64,000 bases of DNA from Aphis gossypii (lineage: Eukaryota > Arthropoda > Insecta > Hemiptera > Aphididae), in NCBI RefSeq assembly GCF_020184175.1, contig NC_065531.1, positions 33,005,213 to 33,069,212 on the forward strand, given 5' to 3'. Position numbers and translations under genes: made by a program. Within the stretch, counting starts at the first letter, position 1; each line of letters begins with the position of its first letter. Below are positions 1 through 15,600 of the stretch, piece by piece. The notes below the pieces were generated by a model that searched no databases, was not told where the DNA came from, and saw only the letters and a list, made by a program, of their open reading frames with translations.

Positions 1-3000
1 ATATAAAACTAAACAACGTCTAGAAATAAAAATAAAATGTTTATTATTACGATGTTGATTTAAATGTTACAATTTATACAAGAATAATACGATATTCTTA
101 CCTATTAGAATAAGCATTGGAAAATGAGCAAAATTGTAGTTATTTATTTTCTATTGATTTTTACATGTTATTCGATAAAGGTACCTCTACTTAAATGTAT
201 TATTGCAATAAGGTTATCAAACATAAAAAATGTTTTCAAGCATTAATATTAAAATACATAATTATATAGAAAATTTATACATAATATGTAATTAAAAGCA
301 AAAGTCTCAGTATTTAAAAAAATTAAATATAGGTACATAAAACCCTCAAAAATACCCTAATTTATTCCAAAATTATAGTTTACTTGTCTGTTATTATTAT
401 GAATAATTCTTAAGAGAAGTGTCTAGCATAAAATTATACATAAAAATAAAATAAAAATCGATTTTAGGGAATACAGGTTATTGGTACATATAAGTGTTTT
501 TGGGTGTTTTCAGGTAGTTATTATATGGACACGTTAAAAAACTACATTTTAAAATTATAGTCTACCTATACTAAATTTTTCATTGGAAATATGAAAAGTA
601 CAAGTTACTGAATTCCCCATATTTCTACCTAAAAATTGATATTTACAAAAATAGCAATTGCACTTTATTGTAATTCTCAAATTCCTCGTTTTATTCTGTC
701 TTAAACAATAATACCACAATTGTAAGTTAAATTTAATCAATTAAAAAATAATTTTTTTTTAAATTGACTATTTATTATTTACCAACACGTCGCCAGTTTA
801 TATTATATTATTCTAGTACTACATCTCATTGGGCCACAGAATTCATTCTTTTATTTGTTCAATATTAAAAAGTGCAGTTCATGTCAACAAGAATCCATTC
901 ATCGTTCGACGAATGTAATCAACAAAGTACTATTGGTATAAAGATCACTATTCTAAAAGTATCCGTGAAAAGCATATGAAAAAAAGTATATATCGTATAT
1001 ATATATATTTATATCTATTATTTACTATCTTATACAATAATAAAAAAAAAAAAAAACTCGGCTACATATTGACTTGTAGTTTGTAAATGATAGATGATTT
1101 GTGAGAATGCAATCGTATGATGCCGTAGGGCGTAGACACTTATATGTAAACTATTTATAGTATCCGTGGAAAAATTATGGTGTGTACGTACCTATAATGT
1201 ATCTGTGTTATTGACTCCATCAAAATAATGAAAATATTTATTTTTTTAAACATGAAATCAAGAATTACAATATATCAAAATAGTATAATAATTTAATAAA
1301 AAACATAATTTTACAAACTATTTTATACACTTCTCGGATAATATGCCATTATATTAAAGTATCTGAACAGTTAATATTAATATCATGATCGAAAAATAAA
1401 TACATACCTATGTATAAATTAACGAAATAATTACGATTAACTATTTCAAATTATTTTTTTTTTAATTTTAGTCACTATAATTCATTTTTTTTTCATTGCT
1501 TATAATATTTTATAAGTATATGTAATAGACAGGTTTATACTAATAGCTTATTATAATAACTTTATAAAAAATATTATGTAAATTAAAGATATTATAATTT
1601 ATAATACGTATATACTATATATGTATTCACTGATATATATATATATTAAAATTAACGAAATATGGAGTATCAATAACTCAAAAACACTCTAAATTAGTTC
1701 GTATTTTATAATAAGCAAAATTCCATTTTCAACTTGGGCATCTTTAAATTTGAATGCAGTTAGAAAACTTAGTTCTCAAAGTACATTTCACATTTGGCAA
1801 ATTCACAGAACCGATAATCGGGTTTCCAATTCACATCTTTGTCCCAACTCCTAAAGTTTATTATATTTTTTTCATCGTATAACTTTTCACTTTTTCTTTA
1901 TTATGGTATATTATATATAATATATATATATATATACAGTTTAACGATTTCTCCTATAAAACGATTAAATATCTTCAGACACCTCAGACATCGTCACAGT
2001 GGTGAGAAAATAGAGCGCTTTGTTCACGTTAGTGTATGAAGATAATAGGATATAACGATGTTGAAATTAGTGGTAAATGAATAAAACTCACCGGATTCCA
2101 CAGACAATTTTTGACTTTTAAGCCATCACACGATATAGTTTGGTGAATTCCAATCACAAATACAATTTAAATGTTTTTTATCGTTTGAAAATTTATTTCA
2201 GTACTAAAATAACACATACTATGTACCTATATCGTTGTTTAAGTTGCAAAAGTGTATTACATGGCTTTAATAAAAGTGTATATATATAATATATTTATGT
2301 GAAAAATGGTATCTAACTTCCTACACGATCATACAGGATGAGGAAATAAAACCATACACGTATAAGTTACCATACGAGAAAAAGTATGAATAATCCTACA
2401 CAAAATATATAAATGTTCTTCTTATTTTATTCTGGAAAATGACGGACAAATTATAGGTGTTTTTCCATACTTCTATGTTTTTAAGTTTTTAATTATATAT
2501 AAAATTATAAATAGGTTAGTACTTAATACCTGTCAAATGAAAGTATTGACATAATGTCAAAGATGTATTATAAATAGTTTTAAAAAAAGTAATAATATAG
2601 AAAAATAATACTAAACCTAAAAAAAAAAAAAAAATGCTTGAGAAAAAAATACATTAAAACATTTTAATTAAATTTAAATCTTTTAAATTCACACTTTTAA
2701 GAACTTTAACATCACCAAAACTGCCTTAAGCTTTCAATATTACGTTTGAATAAAGTTTAAAGGAAACGTGTTTAATTTTTTGTAAAAATTAATAATAGCA
2801 ATTTAAAAGCAATGTAAGTACCCTTATATTTTTAACTTATACGTAGTATTATTATAAATTTTGATTTTTTTCTATCCTGAGTAGGTCTTAGGATGATTGG
2901 CCTGTCCTTATTGAGATGTGTATATATATATCGAGTACATTTTGTATTTTGTTATATTTATTTTACCCAATATAAAAATCACTGTACGTTTGACAATATT

Positions 3001-3448
3001 TTTACCCCTACCAAGTTGAGTCAAATACAATATACAGTATGATTTGCTATCATTCTCAACCATATTTTTCATTTGATTATAAATTTACATTTTTTTGTAC
3101 TACTAAGTGATTCAACTTTCATTTTTAAAATAAGATTTTCCTAGGTTGACGTAACTTATTTATTGTATAGTTTTTTTTGCAAATATTGATGTGCCTAATT
3201 TAAAATTCGAATGAATAGTTTTTCAATATTAAAAAATGTTTACATTGATAATCTATAAAAATTATTTTTTCAAAAATATAAAATATATGTAATATCAGAT
3301 ATTATTATACTTGGACCATTTTTATAAATTATAAATATTGATAGATTAATACAATTTATTTTTGAAATTACCATAGTCCCATTTCTTTGAATTTCATTAT
3401 CATGGACTTATCATGTTTAGTACACATAATTAAATAACTCAAAAACCA

Positions 3449-3484
3449 CTCGATCAAATTTTGATTTTAATACGTCAAAATTTT
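3449..3484 (+). repeat. Dispersed repeat, copy A (core)
   Basis: A 36-nt core matches 55115-55150 at 31 of 36 positions by eye. Both copies sit in longer blocks (about 3,415-3,660 and 55,030-55,260) with a similar feel (ATTTTGATTTTAATAC in both). Probably an old non-autonomous element; the full ends were not found. Confidence 0.5.
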
Positions 3485-4867
3485 CAGAAAAATTTACAGT
3501 AGAAAAGAGAGATTTTCATTTGAAAAATAGAAGCTTGTGTAAGTAGAACGCAAAAATCTTAAGAATTATGGTAGTTCAGTGTGTTTAAAAATTTAAAAAT
3601 CCGATTTTAAATAACTGCAATATCTATATAAAACGGAAAGCGGTGAATATGCTTCACAAATCACCCTAAATATATTATATATACATCTATTATACGCATT
3701 GGACTTTTAGTTATCAATAAAAAACAATGGTTACATATAATTTATTGAACACTACAAACAACGTGGTATGAACAAATATATTACATCGAACTATATGCAT
3801 TATTATTTATAATTATATGTAATATATGTGTAAGTATATACAGAGAGTAGAGTAATATATATCGACCTTCTCTAGTGTATCATGCGTGTACATAATTGGG
3901 ATTCTGGTATGAGAGGGCTGTTATATATTATATACCTATGTGTCCAGCAGCAGACGCCGTAAGTCCACGATTACTGTTAGAGAGAGATAGCTGTGCAGAG
4001 TTCGAGTGGTAATAATACATGGGGAGATGGGCATTGAGGGTGAGAGAGAAACTATACATTATATTTGTTGTTGGCTGTTGGATGAGCCATGAGCGACAGT
4101 GATGGTGGTGGTGGGAGGTGGGCAGCGTGTAGGCAGTGAATGATTAATAATACTCGACCGAATAATATTATCGTTATGTTTGTTCAGCAAATTAATACTG
4201 CGATTATTATTATTATTATTGTTGAATGTACACTTGGCGCGTTTTTGAGTCCATTTTTATGTGTACTTGGGACTAAAACGACTAATTACGCGATCCAACG
4301 TAGGTATAATAATACATTTTGTTTAATAACGAGTGCATAGTAATAATAATAAACATGAAAAAAAAAAAATTAAAATCGTTAAAATCGCTTTATACATTGT
4401 TATGTATTTATTATATGTAGGTACCTATGTATAAAACATATCGACAAAATATTCTCTTTTCCTCTTCTCCATAACATTGCCAACAGTTTTTTTTATTTAT
4501 CAGTAGATCGAGTTCTCGTGTAATATGGTAATACATTTCTACAGCTTGTTTGAAAAAAAAAAATAATAAATAATAATAATAGTAATCAAATAATGTTGTA
4601 TATATTTTATATCGTTTTTTTACCTTTTCCTGTACACATACCGATTATAATAGGCCTGCTAACTATATGTACTTTTCATTGTGCACCGTCCACCGTTGCT
4701 CTTTTAACGGTTCGACGTCATTAAACTTTATACGTCGACCAATAAAACGAAATTATTCCTACGCTCCTCTCCTCCATGCACGTTTCGATTAGGACTGTCT
4801 GAGTGCATTTGATTTTGATATTCAACGTATTGGGAATACCCGACAAAAATAATCAAATAAATACATG

Positions 4868-4868
<1 letters not shown>

Positions 4869-4910
<42 letters not shown>
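4869..4910. repeat. (AC)21 microsatellite
   Basis: Uninterrupted AC dinucleotide repeat. It creates an artefactual Val/Cys-rich reading frame on the minus strand. Confidence 0.98.
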
Positions 4911-4913
<3 letters not shown>

Positions 4914-6338
4914 CATATTATATATTTATATGTGCGAATAGTTCATTCCAATTAAAACTAAAAATATGCACGTCGATAATGCAGATTTAAATTCATGTAG
5001 TATAAATTATTCCACTCGAAGTTTGATGTATAATGGTATACAGTATATAGTATGCACTATATTATGTATGTGCCTCGTGTAAAAAAAACCTTTACGATTT
5101 TGACCGTTTAATAATATTACCTATGGCGTATTTTGAATAATGTATTTAATACATTGCCCGTCCTCGATCGTTATTATTTTTGAACTGCTCCTATAGAGTT
5201 ATTATTTACCAACGAGCAAATCCCATTGATCTGAAAAATATGTATAATAATACATTACCTGCAGCATCATGGATGAGTATGGCATTGGCATTCGAAAATG
5301 CATTCGTAATTAACGCTGTTGAATAGTGATAATACATATAAGAATGTCGAAAGTGCGTTTACGCATATCTATTAAACATTAAAATTGTCAGCCTCTTCCA
5401 TCGTAGGTATACTAACATACTATAATTATCTCATTTCACTTTTACATTTTTTACACTTGCATAATTATTTATATCTACTTAATAAAAATAAGAAGTTATC
5501 ATTTAAAAATATATTTACATACTATCTAAAATAGCTCTATAAATAAATTATCTCAGATTATTAAGAAATATGAAAATAAATATATTTCTTTAAATGTTGA
5601 GTTTAAGTAAGCCAAACAATGATATGAGTTAAAATAGATTTAGATTTGGTCACTTGAATTAACTAAAAAAAATAATAATATTTCATAGCTGTTAAATTTT
5701 TAAAATTTAAATGTGTTAAAATTGTGTTAAAAAACACAAAAATTGATCACAAAGACTTGTAGGTATTATGTTTGTAAATTGCAGGAAATTCTACATTATT
5801 TTGAAAATACCGACAATTGTTGATTATTTTTTATTTTTTATTTAAAACATATTATGCATATGTATTAACATTGTCTTAAGTTAACATCAATAAGATGCAA
5901 TATTATATTATCTAATCAGTTATGGAATGTTATAGAAGTAATATTAAATTTGACCCATATAATTTCACAATAATAATATTGTTACTATGAAATATCTTCA
6001 AAACATATTTAAGTACGTTGGGGTATCTAACATAAAAGTGTTATATAATAATTGTAGAAAATTCAAAATACTCAAACGGATAAATTATTGGTAGATTTTT
6101 TTTTTTTTATTTAATAAGGTGAAGTTGGGTTTAAGTAAAAACAATACCAACGATAAAATTAATAAAAACATCAAAAAACATATATTTTCTGTTCATGCAG
6201 TTAAAAAAATGTACACATAAAGGTATATAATAGTTACGTACAAATGTTTAAAGTTTAAATAATTGAACTGTTTTACTTAAATATGTAATAAATGGCAGTT
6301 TAAGTTCTCATCATGTTGAAACATTCTGTGATTTTCCA

Positions 6339-6344
6339 TTTATT
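6339..6344 (-). terminator. Candidate poly(A) signal of the RYK/Drl gene
   Basis: AATAAA on the minus strand about 165 nt after the stop codon. Another AATAAA overlaps the bases right behind the stop (6501-6506), which is too close to be the likely signal. Cleavage position is not determinable from sequence alone. Confidence 0.35.
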
Positions 6345-6506
6345 TTTGTCGTTGTCCGTAAAAAAACAGTTTTCTTCAAAATAATATTCAACGCTTACAT
6401 ACATAGCACCTCTAATCGTATATCGTAAGTAACTTAATGTACATCAACATTTTTAACAATATATATATATAAAAATAATAAATAGTAAAATGAGGGAAAG
6501 TTTATT

Positions 6507-6618
6507 TTAGATAAACTGGTTAAGAGTTTTTTGGAAGTCCTGTAAACATGCCAATACTTGAGCGGATGATGGTCGTTCCTCCGGGCTGGGTAGCCAACAG
6601 AATGTCATCATCCCAAAC
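6507..6618 (-). CDS. drl: RYK/Drl terminal coding exon with stop
   Basis: Acceptor TATTACAG precedes 6618. 112 nt, phase 2 in, ending in TAA at 6507-6509. It encodes residues 638-674: FGMMTFCWLPSPEERPSS and on to the C-terminus NQFI. CWxPxPEERPxxxxxLxCL is the last kinase helix motif. The protein ends in hydrophobic Ile, where vertebrate RYK ends in a Val that can serve PDZ binding; whether the aphid end binds PDZ domains is unknown. Confidence 0.95.
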
Positions 6619-6639
6619 CTGTAATAATACATAAATAAC

Positions 6640-6671
<32 letters not shown>

Positions 6672-9600
6672 TAATAATAATTGGTTCACAATTAAAACCC
6701 TGGAAGACTAGATTATCTGTTTTTGTTTCAGGCCATTCGATTAATTTAGGGTTGATATCCCGCTCCCATTGAATAGCTCGTTAAGACGGAAACTCCCGTT
6801 AGAGTTAAGTGAATAAAAAAAAATTATAACCCCTCGGTGAAAATCCTTTAGTGGGGTAGTGTCCATAGATTAATTTAGTTTAATGATATGTTTTTTGTTC
6901 CACAAGTACTCACAGGTCGTCTGGGCAGTTGATTGGTTGCGATAGCCTGTATCCTTCTTGTAGGTAAAGGCTCAGATCGTACGGATCAATTTCTGAATAG
7001 GGCTGAGCACCTAAGCACACAAGTTCCCAGAGCAAAACACCAAATGACCACTAAAATAAACATATTTCATAGTTAGGTGTAAACCTTATAGTTTAATTTA
7101 CATTAGTTATAAACAATGTGTTTTTTTATACAGCTAATACCCGATGTCTAATGTCTTTAAAATATACGTAATTATCTTTATTTATACCAAAAATTAATAG
7201 TTAAAATAATTAAAAGTACAATTAATATAAATTTTCTGTATGTTATAAATTTACTTCATATTAGCAGTAACTATAACATCAAATAATTTTATTTGCTAAA
7301 TCAACATATTAGATCGAAGGGTGCGCAGTTATGAAACTGAATTAACAATATAATTGTAATGAAAGCTTAAATATAAATATAAAAATTAATTAGATATTAA
7401 AAAAGTTTTAGAACTTGAAAATTAAATGTATTACGCATCCTGTTTAACATATTGTCTTCATTGATTTAAAATATACAGTTAAGTCAATTTACATAAGAAA
7501 AAAATAATAATAAACGGTTCATTTAATCCTTGTTGTTAAATTAAACAGAAAATTGCTAAAATAGTATTTTTCCTCCTGTATTTTTAATTTAAACTGTATT
7601 GATTTTTAGTCTTATGTAATCACAAATCAATCACCTCTAAATATTTAAAATATTGAAAACTATGTAATATTAACAGAAGTTTAAATTTTAATGAGAATTT
7701 AAATAATTGATGTTTTACAACGATATTGAATAACTGTACCTATTTCAATAGTTAAAAAAATATTTAGTATTTTTAATATAATTTTTTAGATAACCTTAAC
7801 TAATTTTTCAAATAGATTATTTATATAAATATATATTTTTTTTAAACTCGACATTGTTGTGTAAGTTATTTTTTTAACTCATTGTATACTATATTTTTTA
7901 ATTTTTGAAAAGTCAAGTAGTTCAATTATATAATATACAATATTATTTAAATATTTTTATAGATTAATTATAAACCTAAAACCTAGATACTTTTTAATTT
8001 AAAAGATTATTATATAGTATCCATCGTTAATATTAGTAAAATAAAAAAAAATTAAAAGTACTTTATGATAATTACGAACATTTCAATAGGAAATAAAGTT
8101 ATAGTTTAAGTTTATCATTTTAATATGTTTCGAAAAAATCTAAATACTAATAATTATAACTTAATATAAATTGATGAATTTTTAAAATACATATTAAGAA
8201 GAATATGGCATTATGGTTAATTACTTATTATAAAATAACTGATAAAAAGAAGATTATTGTACTATAGAGTATTGTAAAAACTTAGAAATATAAAAGAACT
8301 ATAAACGTACAATCTGTAAATATGTTAATGAATCAAATTGATTAAATATAGAATAATAATTATTAATTAAACATAAAAGCTTTTTAAATTTTTCTTTTTT
8401 CAGTATATTGGAATATACGTAAAAAGAAAATTGATTATTAATTAAAATATTCATATATTATAGAAGTTAGTATTAAAATAATTAGAACATTAGTTATGAT
8501 AGTTACAAACTATAAGTATTTACTAATCTAATAATCTTACGTTAATAAGTTATTTCAAGTAGAATTAATTAAACAACCAGAAATAAAAGCATAATTTGCT
8601 TCGAGCACATAACTTTTTTCTTCGTTTAAATTTCCAAAGTCTATTATTCTAAAATTATTAACATTCACCAAGAGCATATAAAACTTTAAATAGTTTATGC
8701 TGACAGTAGGTTTTTAGAGAAAGAAAAATGTATAGTTACTATTGATAAATTAATATAATAATAATACACAGCATAACTTACTATATCTGAGGCACCGTTA
8801 TAGGTGCGCAAAGTGATACTTTCAAGGGCCATCCACTTGATGGGTCTGTTTTCGTTGTCGTTTAGACATGAATAATCATCGGGAAACAAGTCTCTAGACA
8901 ATCCGCTATCGGTTAATTTTACTCGCAATTTTTCGTCCACGCTAAAGAAACACACACACACAAACACACATACTGTAATTGTAATAAATATTATAATTTA
9001 CATGGCGGCCAAAATTATAGACTTAAACGGGCTTAAGGGAATTATGGACAAACGATTAAGTAAAGATAGGGGAAACTTTTGAGATAACTTGTAGTAACTC
9101 ATTTAGCACACACCTGCTAAACCTCTTTAACTCTTTTGGATAAGACCTTAATATGGATTCGCATTGAAGAAAACTTATTTAAGTCAATTTTTTAAAAATA
9201 TTTAATATATTGCAATATCAAAATTATAAATGTACGTGTTAAAGAATATTTATGTTTTTATTATTTCAGTCAGCTAAAATTGAAATAGTTATAAAGATGT
9301 TTATAATATTATTATGTTATTAAATTGTTTAAAATAATTTCCAGTGGTAATAATAATTTATAATACGACCTCTATAGAATTTCAAAGTATGATAATCACC
9401 CTCTTTAGAACTTATTGCATTCTTGATCTAGTGTAAAGAGAGAGACTCGTGTATTAAAATCAATATACAGCAACCCTTCAGCTTTCTAAAGGGAATATTT
9501 TCCCTTCACTACACATTTGTTAGATTATTTCATTTTATATCCAAAGTATAAGATGTAAAAATTTGATGATAAATTTTTTTTATCACTAACCAGGGCATCA

Positions 9601-12600
9601 ATAAAATAATAAAATATTTTTTTGAATTATATCTTAATATTATATTACACTTAATATTCAAAAATTACCAGAATACTTAAGGTTAAGTTAATAACCTAAC
9701 CTGAAAATATTTAACTAAAATATTGTATTTAATTGTAATAACATAGTTTTATTTTAATTAAACTTTATTGTCATATAAATGTTTTGATTAATCTAAATTT
9801 TCAATAAGTTTTTTAATGTAATTTGCTGTAATATTTTAATTAAAAAATAAATTGCATTTTTCTTCATCAAAATATCAAATAAGTACTAGAATATTAAGAA
9901 AAAATATCGTTTTTATGTCAAAAAATAATATTAATATAAAGTTCATCACACAGATCATTTATTTATGTAGTAGTATTTTATTGAAATATAAAACAAATGT
10001 AATGGCTGTGCTTAAAATAAAATTAACAGGGGATAAATATTTTCAAAGGAATAAAATATTAAAAAAAAATTCTATCCATACTACCTATATATTTATTTTC
10101 GTCATTGTCAAGAACAGACAATTTTAAGAGGATATCAAAATATTACTAATATTTTACGTTCCAACCAATCAAAATTAAGTTTATAGAAATAAATATAGGA
10201 ATTTAATTTTTTTTTAACAGAAAAAAGTTTAAATATCTATATTGATTATTAATATTCTTTATATTGTTTCTATTCTCGCGTAAATATTTTATTATATAAT
10301 ACGAGCATATATTTTTTAAAATCGAACTACTTTATTTTCACTTCTATTGGAAGTTTAAATTTTGTATAAGATGGGACTGATTAATAATTAAATGGTAAAT
10401 GTATTGTTGTAGGTACCGCTAAATCTAATATTATACTGTATACTTACACACAATTCCTAGCAGCTATGTCCTTGTGACAGATACCTTGGCTGTGAAGGAA
10501 TACACTACCTAAGCAGAGCTGTACAGCCATGTTAACAATGTCTTTTGTGGTTAAGTTGTAGTAGTCATTATTTTTCCTTTTGCAATCGCATAGAAACCTG
10601 TGATACATGTATTGTTTTATAAATGTTGTCCAGAGCAAATATAATCACATTAATGTAAATAAAATATTATTGTTTACTTTTTAAGATTTCCTTTGTTACT
10701 GAACGGATATAATATCGCAGTTGGTTTATTTGAGTACTGACACACAGCTATTGGTTGTAATATGTTTACATGACCCGGTAAACCATGCAACATCAAACTT
10801 TCAGTTAAAAACAGTTTATTTTGTTGAGTTGCAGCATCAGCTATGGAACACAATTAAATAAATTTTATGTATTAAGACTTATAAACGTAAAATAACTAAG
10901 GTTTTTAACAATGTGTAAGTATACACTATGTTTGTATTTTGTAATTTGTATAAACATTAGAATACAATATATACACTGCTTTAAGATTCTTATCAGTTAT
11001 CATTCAGTCAGTTTGTTGTTCCAAACAAGTATAATATTTAGAATATTTTATTTGAAGATATATAAAAAAAACATTTTTATTTGATGGAAAACTTTAAATA
11101 AATATTTCTATACTTGAATGAGAACACTGAAAAGTCATTTTAAAAGTAAACATTTTGGCGTAGATATATATTTTTAAATCATCCATTTCCAGGCCCAACA
11201 GACTACAGAATAAATTTAAATCATGTCTAACAATAAATTCCACTGGGAATTATTTTGGGAGAAAGGGGGGTAAATATTATATTATTATAATACATATATT
11301 TTTTTTCCATTAGCTCCCTCTACCCTCTTTTCCTATGAATTTCACGTTCCCTTAATCTAACCGTTCAAAGTAGCTCCTTTTACCGAACGTATTAATCGAC
11401 GACGACTGAACTGGAAAACGTATGCGACTCACCCCCTTTCAACATAAAAATATAAATAAAATAAGGTGTACAAAATGTTAGGGTCAAGATCAAGGGTTTA
11501 ACGTTTGAAATTCCAAAGGGTTTTTAACATGCAAAGAATCGTGATAAAAATATATCGCGCAAACGAATTTTGCAGTGCTATGGGTACTTATGTAACATAC
11601 CGCGTGGGTACCGAGGTTATGTTTTATTCTAATAATTGGTTTTATTAAAAAGAAAAGCATGAGCTACAAAATATAGTTCAACCACATTATTATTTGAAGT
11701 ATTTTTTTTCCGTGAGTATATTTAACAAAAATAAGTGTTTTATACTTGAAAATGTGTAAACTTATGCATAAATCGTCTACTTCTCAGTTTGCTTTTCGTG
11801 TTAACCAACAAACAGTAATTTATTTTTTAGTTTTGATCATAATCACAGGACATTGAGAACTTAAGTTAAATACATCTGCTATAAAAATGTCAAATAATAA
11901 AAACGAAAACGATAATAATAATGATGTTAAGCCGCTACAATTAAATGAAAATGTAATTTTAAATACCTATGTAGATTACAATTTATTATAAGTAAGCGAT
12001 AAGTGGAACGAAATTCATCAATGATGGCGCACAGTGATTACCAAATACCATAAATAATTTATTAGTTCTTTCCGTGTTTTATAAGCAGAAATTGACCGAT
12101 GTGGTTCTCGTAAAAAATAAATAACTATGTACACAAAACCAGGAAAATACTTTGAAGAGTAATACGCCTCTAATTATAGTATTTATAATGTAAAACAATT
12201 TTAAATTAACATTTACTAATGTCTTTTAGTTCGTTTGAAAATATAAATTTATAAATCATTTGTAATATCTACTGTCTATGATACGATAATGAATCAGTAA
12301 CAATAATAATAATAATAACAACAAATGGTAATAATTTGTACGTAGTTAGACAGTAATATATTTTAACTATGAACATTTGATGGCAACACTTCTTGAATGT
12401 TTATGCAAAAAATTCGATTATTATAATATACTATAACGTTACAAACCATAATTATAATACTTACAATACCTCCAGCTAGGAAGTATAATAGAAAGTAAGT
12501 ATTTATGTTTATAGTATAATGGGTATTCCAGGATAAAAGACTTTTGTAGCTGCAGGTCGATATGAAATGTATCAAAGCGTGCAAAAGAAAAGATGATAAA

Positions 12601-15600
12601 AGTGACCGGAATGAATTCGTCAGACATGATATTATATTATGTACCACTCGTACGGAAAGCCCGATACCGTCATACGTAATCGCGTTGTGCCTACGACAAT
12701 GCGACGGTATCCTACGTACACACAGTATAATATAATATTTATATTATGACGATGTAATACATATATTCCACGATGTTTGCTCCAGTCTACCGCCGTGGCG
12801 TACAGAGGCACAGAGCAAACATTTTCCCTGGAATCCGAGTAAACACGTGGCCTTCAGGTAATGTTTTTTTTTTTTTATCTCGTTAGGGATTAAGTGCTGA
12901 CCGGAGGGTACAAATTGAATGTACGCAAGTGAATCGAAATCTCTCGGTCGTCTCCGGCAGAAATCTTTAGACCACCGCCGCCACACAAGAGGGGAATTAT
13001 GACGCTTTTATTTTTCATTCTTTTTTTCTTTTTTCTTCTTTCTTTTTTTATCCCATTTATACTTTTTTTCTTTGCCCACCACATTTTCCAGCCATTCAGT
13101 AGACGACCCGGTCACATCTTAAGTAGCGGATATTACCGCAGAGAAGAGGGCCGTAGATGAAGGATTGTGGATGAGATGCAGAGACAGTAAGGCGGAGATT
13201 GAAAATTCGATTCATCTCCAACGAAATGATTTTTACGGACGACAAGAGTTATCTTTTCAGACGCACGTGAATTGTTGCCCGGGGGACTGTAAGTTGATCA
13301 AACATAAATTGATCTTGTTCGGGTTATTTATTATTTTTTCTCGTTAAAGAGTAAAAGTACACAATTTTGGTACAATAATAATATACAGTATGACACGAAA
13401 CAAAAGAAATCGTTAATAATTCGTCATGGCCTGATAGGTTTTTGATAGCGTCTATGTCAATTGGGTATTGAAAAGTTCACCACAAACCATATCAGTCGAA
13501 CAAGCGTATTAAATGGTTTGCAAAAATTCACCCTTCGTTATTAAAAATTTAATTTCATATATCTTTGCCCACATATGAAGTGAATAAAAGCATTAGTTAA
13601 ACAAATAAATCTATTACCTTTAACAATATATGTAACATCGTTTTTAGTTTAAAAATAATGAAGTTCGTGTTATAAATTTATAATATTATAAAATAATATA
13701 ATAGTACCTATATTGTAAACATTTTCAATCTGATTTAGTTTCAACTTTTTAATAAATAAAATAAAATTGTATGATATATACATTCACTGTTGAGCTAAGC
13801 CGAGATTGAAATAAAGCATAAATTATTTTGTAGTTTGCAGAAAAAATAAAATATAACATAATTTATGTAAATTTTATTTATAATAATGATTAATATTTAA
13901 TAATATAATAGTATAAGATATAAATATACCTAAAAAGTACATACAATATTGAATATAATATTTAACCTATAAAAGCGATCACTCGATGACTAAAAATATC
14001 GAGGTAAAAGATGATATAACGATAACCCAAGTAAGATTTTCACCTTTTATAATATTTTGTCGTTTTCATTTTTTTTATTTATATATCTCACGTGCATATT
14101 GTATACTGAACAGATATTTATTATTAAATAAAATATTGACATTAAAAAATGAGTAGGTAGTTCATATTATATTCAAAGAATTAAAATTATTTTTGTTAAC
14201 TACTATTATGATTGTTTATTTACATCATATATACGATTTTATGATTGTTATATTAAATATTTATACAAGTAAATTTATTTTAATGGATTATATTAAAAAA
14301 ATAAAAGAGCAAAAGTTTTTTTTCCAGCGGTAAAATGATGGACCATTTATTTTAGCAAACGGTGTTTTGACACGTCTTGACAGTAGTGTTCAAATTAATT
14401 GTTTTTTTTTATATATACATTTATACATAATATAATACTTCATGCACTCTTTAAAAGTAAAAACTATTAATTGATATTTAAATACTTAATTTTTATCACA
14501 TTATAAATATATATTTACAGTTTGCTTTACTGCAGAGGAAATTCTTAATTGAAAAATATTTATGTTAAAAAGTTTTAAATTAACAATTAATACAACGACA
14601 ATGTGCAGTATATTAAAACCAATGAAAGACTTTTTTATACATGGCATTTTAACATAGCATATTTATAATGAATATCTTAACAATTTTATAATATTTATTA
14701 AAAATAATGTAGGTATGTTTTTTTTTTAAACGGCAATTACTGTTGTAGATAAACTGAAACTATATTTTGTGTTTTTTTTTTTTTTTGACGTGTGGTCTAA
14801 AATTTTAAAACATTAATAAATAATGATTTATGATATAAAAACTTAAATGAACATAGTAAAAATCCTCAGAGGGTTTGAATTGGCAAAAGTGTACAGATTA
14901 TAAAATGAAACCTCGTAGAAAATCAACACAGGATTTTGATTGTAAAATTAAAAAAAAAAACTTTTAACTCAAACCATAATATATATATTTAACAGTAGTT
15001 TTAAATTTATCATATCCATCAGTTGTACAGATTCAAATCAAAATTAATTGCATTATGAGTAAGTTTTTAATTGCAAAATATATCAAGTTCATTTATATCA
15101 TTTTTAAAAAATGATTTATTGAATCTTCTATTCACTTATTTAAAAAATTCAACAATCAATAATCAATAATTATCAAATATTATTATAAATAGATAGTGAT
15201 AACATAAAAAAATAAACTACAAGTTTTAGTTAATATAATATGTATAATGTATATAAACTGTATTTTTTATGTATATTTACATTTTACATATTGTATCACA
15301 AAAGATTGAACTAACACATTTTTAAGACAGTTTCTGCATAAATAATTTCACCTAATTATATCAATACCTTCTAAGAGCAGTTTAATTCTATCATATAATT
15401 TGTAATGGAAGGGTATTTTAGTATTTATCACTTCAAGTTAGTTATTGATATAATTCAATTATTATAAAGAAATTGTATGCACTATATACATATACGCGTA
15501 TATATAGATAATAGAAGAGATTTATATTATATAATGCATTTAATATTTTAAAATTGTGGAAGACTTATTGATTTTGACATTTTAACGCGTATAAATGTTT

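Larger units (their letters stand above)
1..6338. other. Intergenic 3' flank of the RYK/Drl gene
   Basis: Very AT-rich sequence with no ORF that I can defend as a gene. It contains an (AC)n microsatellite, a dispersed repeat copy near 3,449, short AT-rich palindromes, and a moderately GC-rich purine-skewed patch around 3,840-4,140 (GAGAGAGA and GGTGGTGGTGGG runs). No homology was recognised in that patch. Confidence 0.7.

Noticed and set aside
4728..4916. 62-codon minus-strand frame rich in Val/Cys
   Set aside because: Mostly translation of the (AC)n microsatellite.
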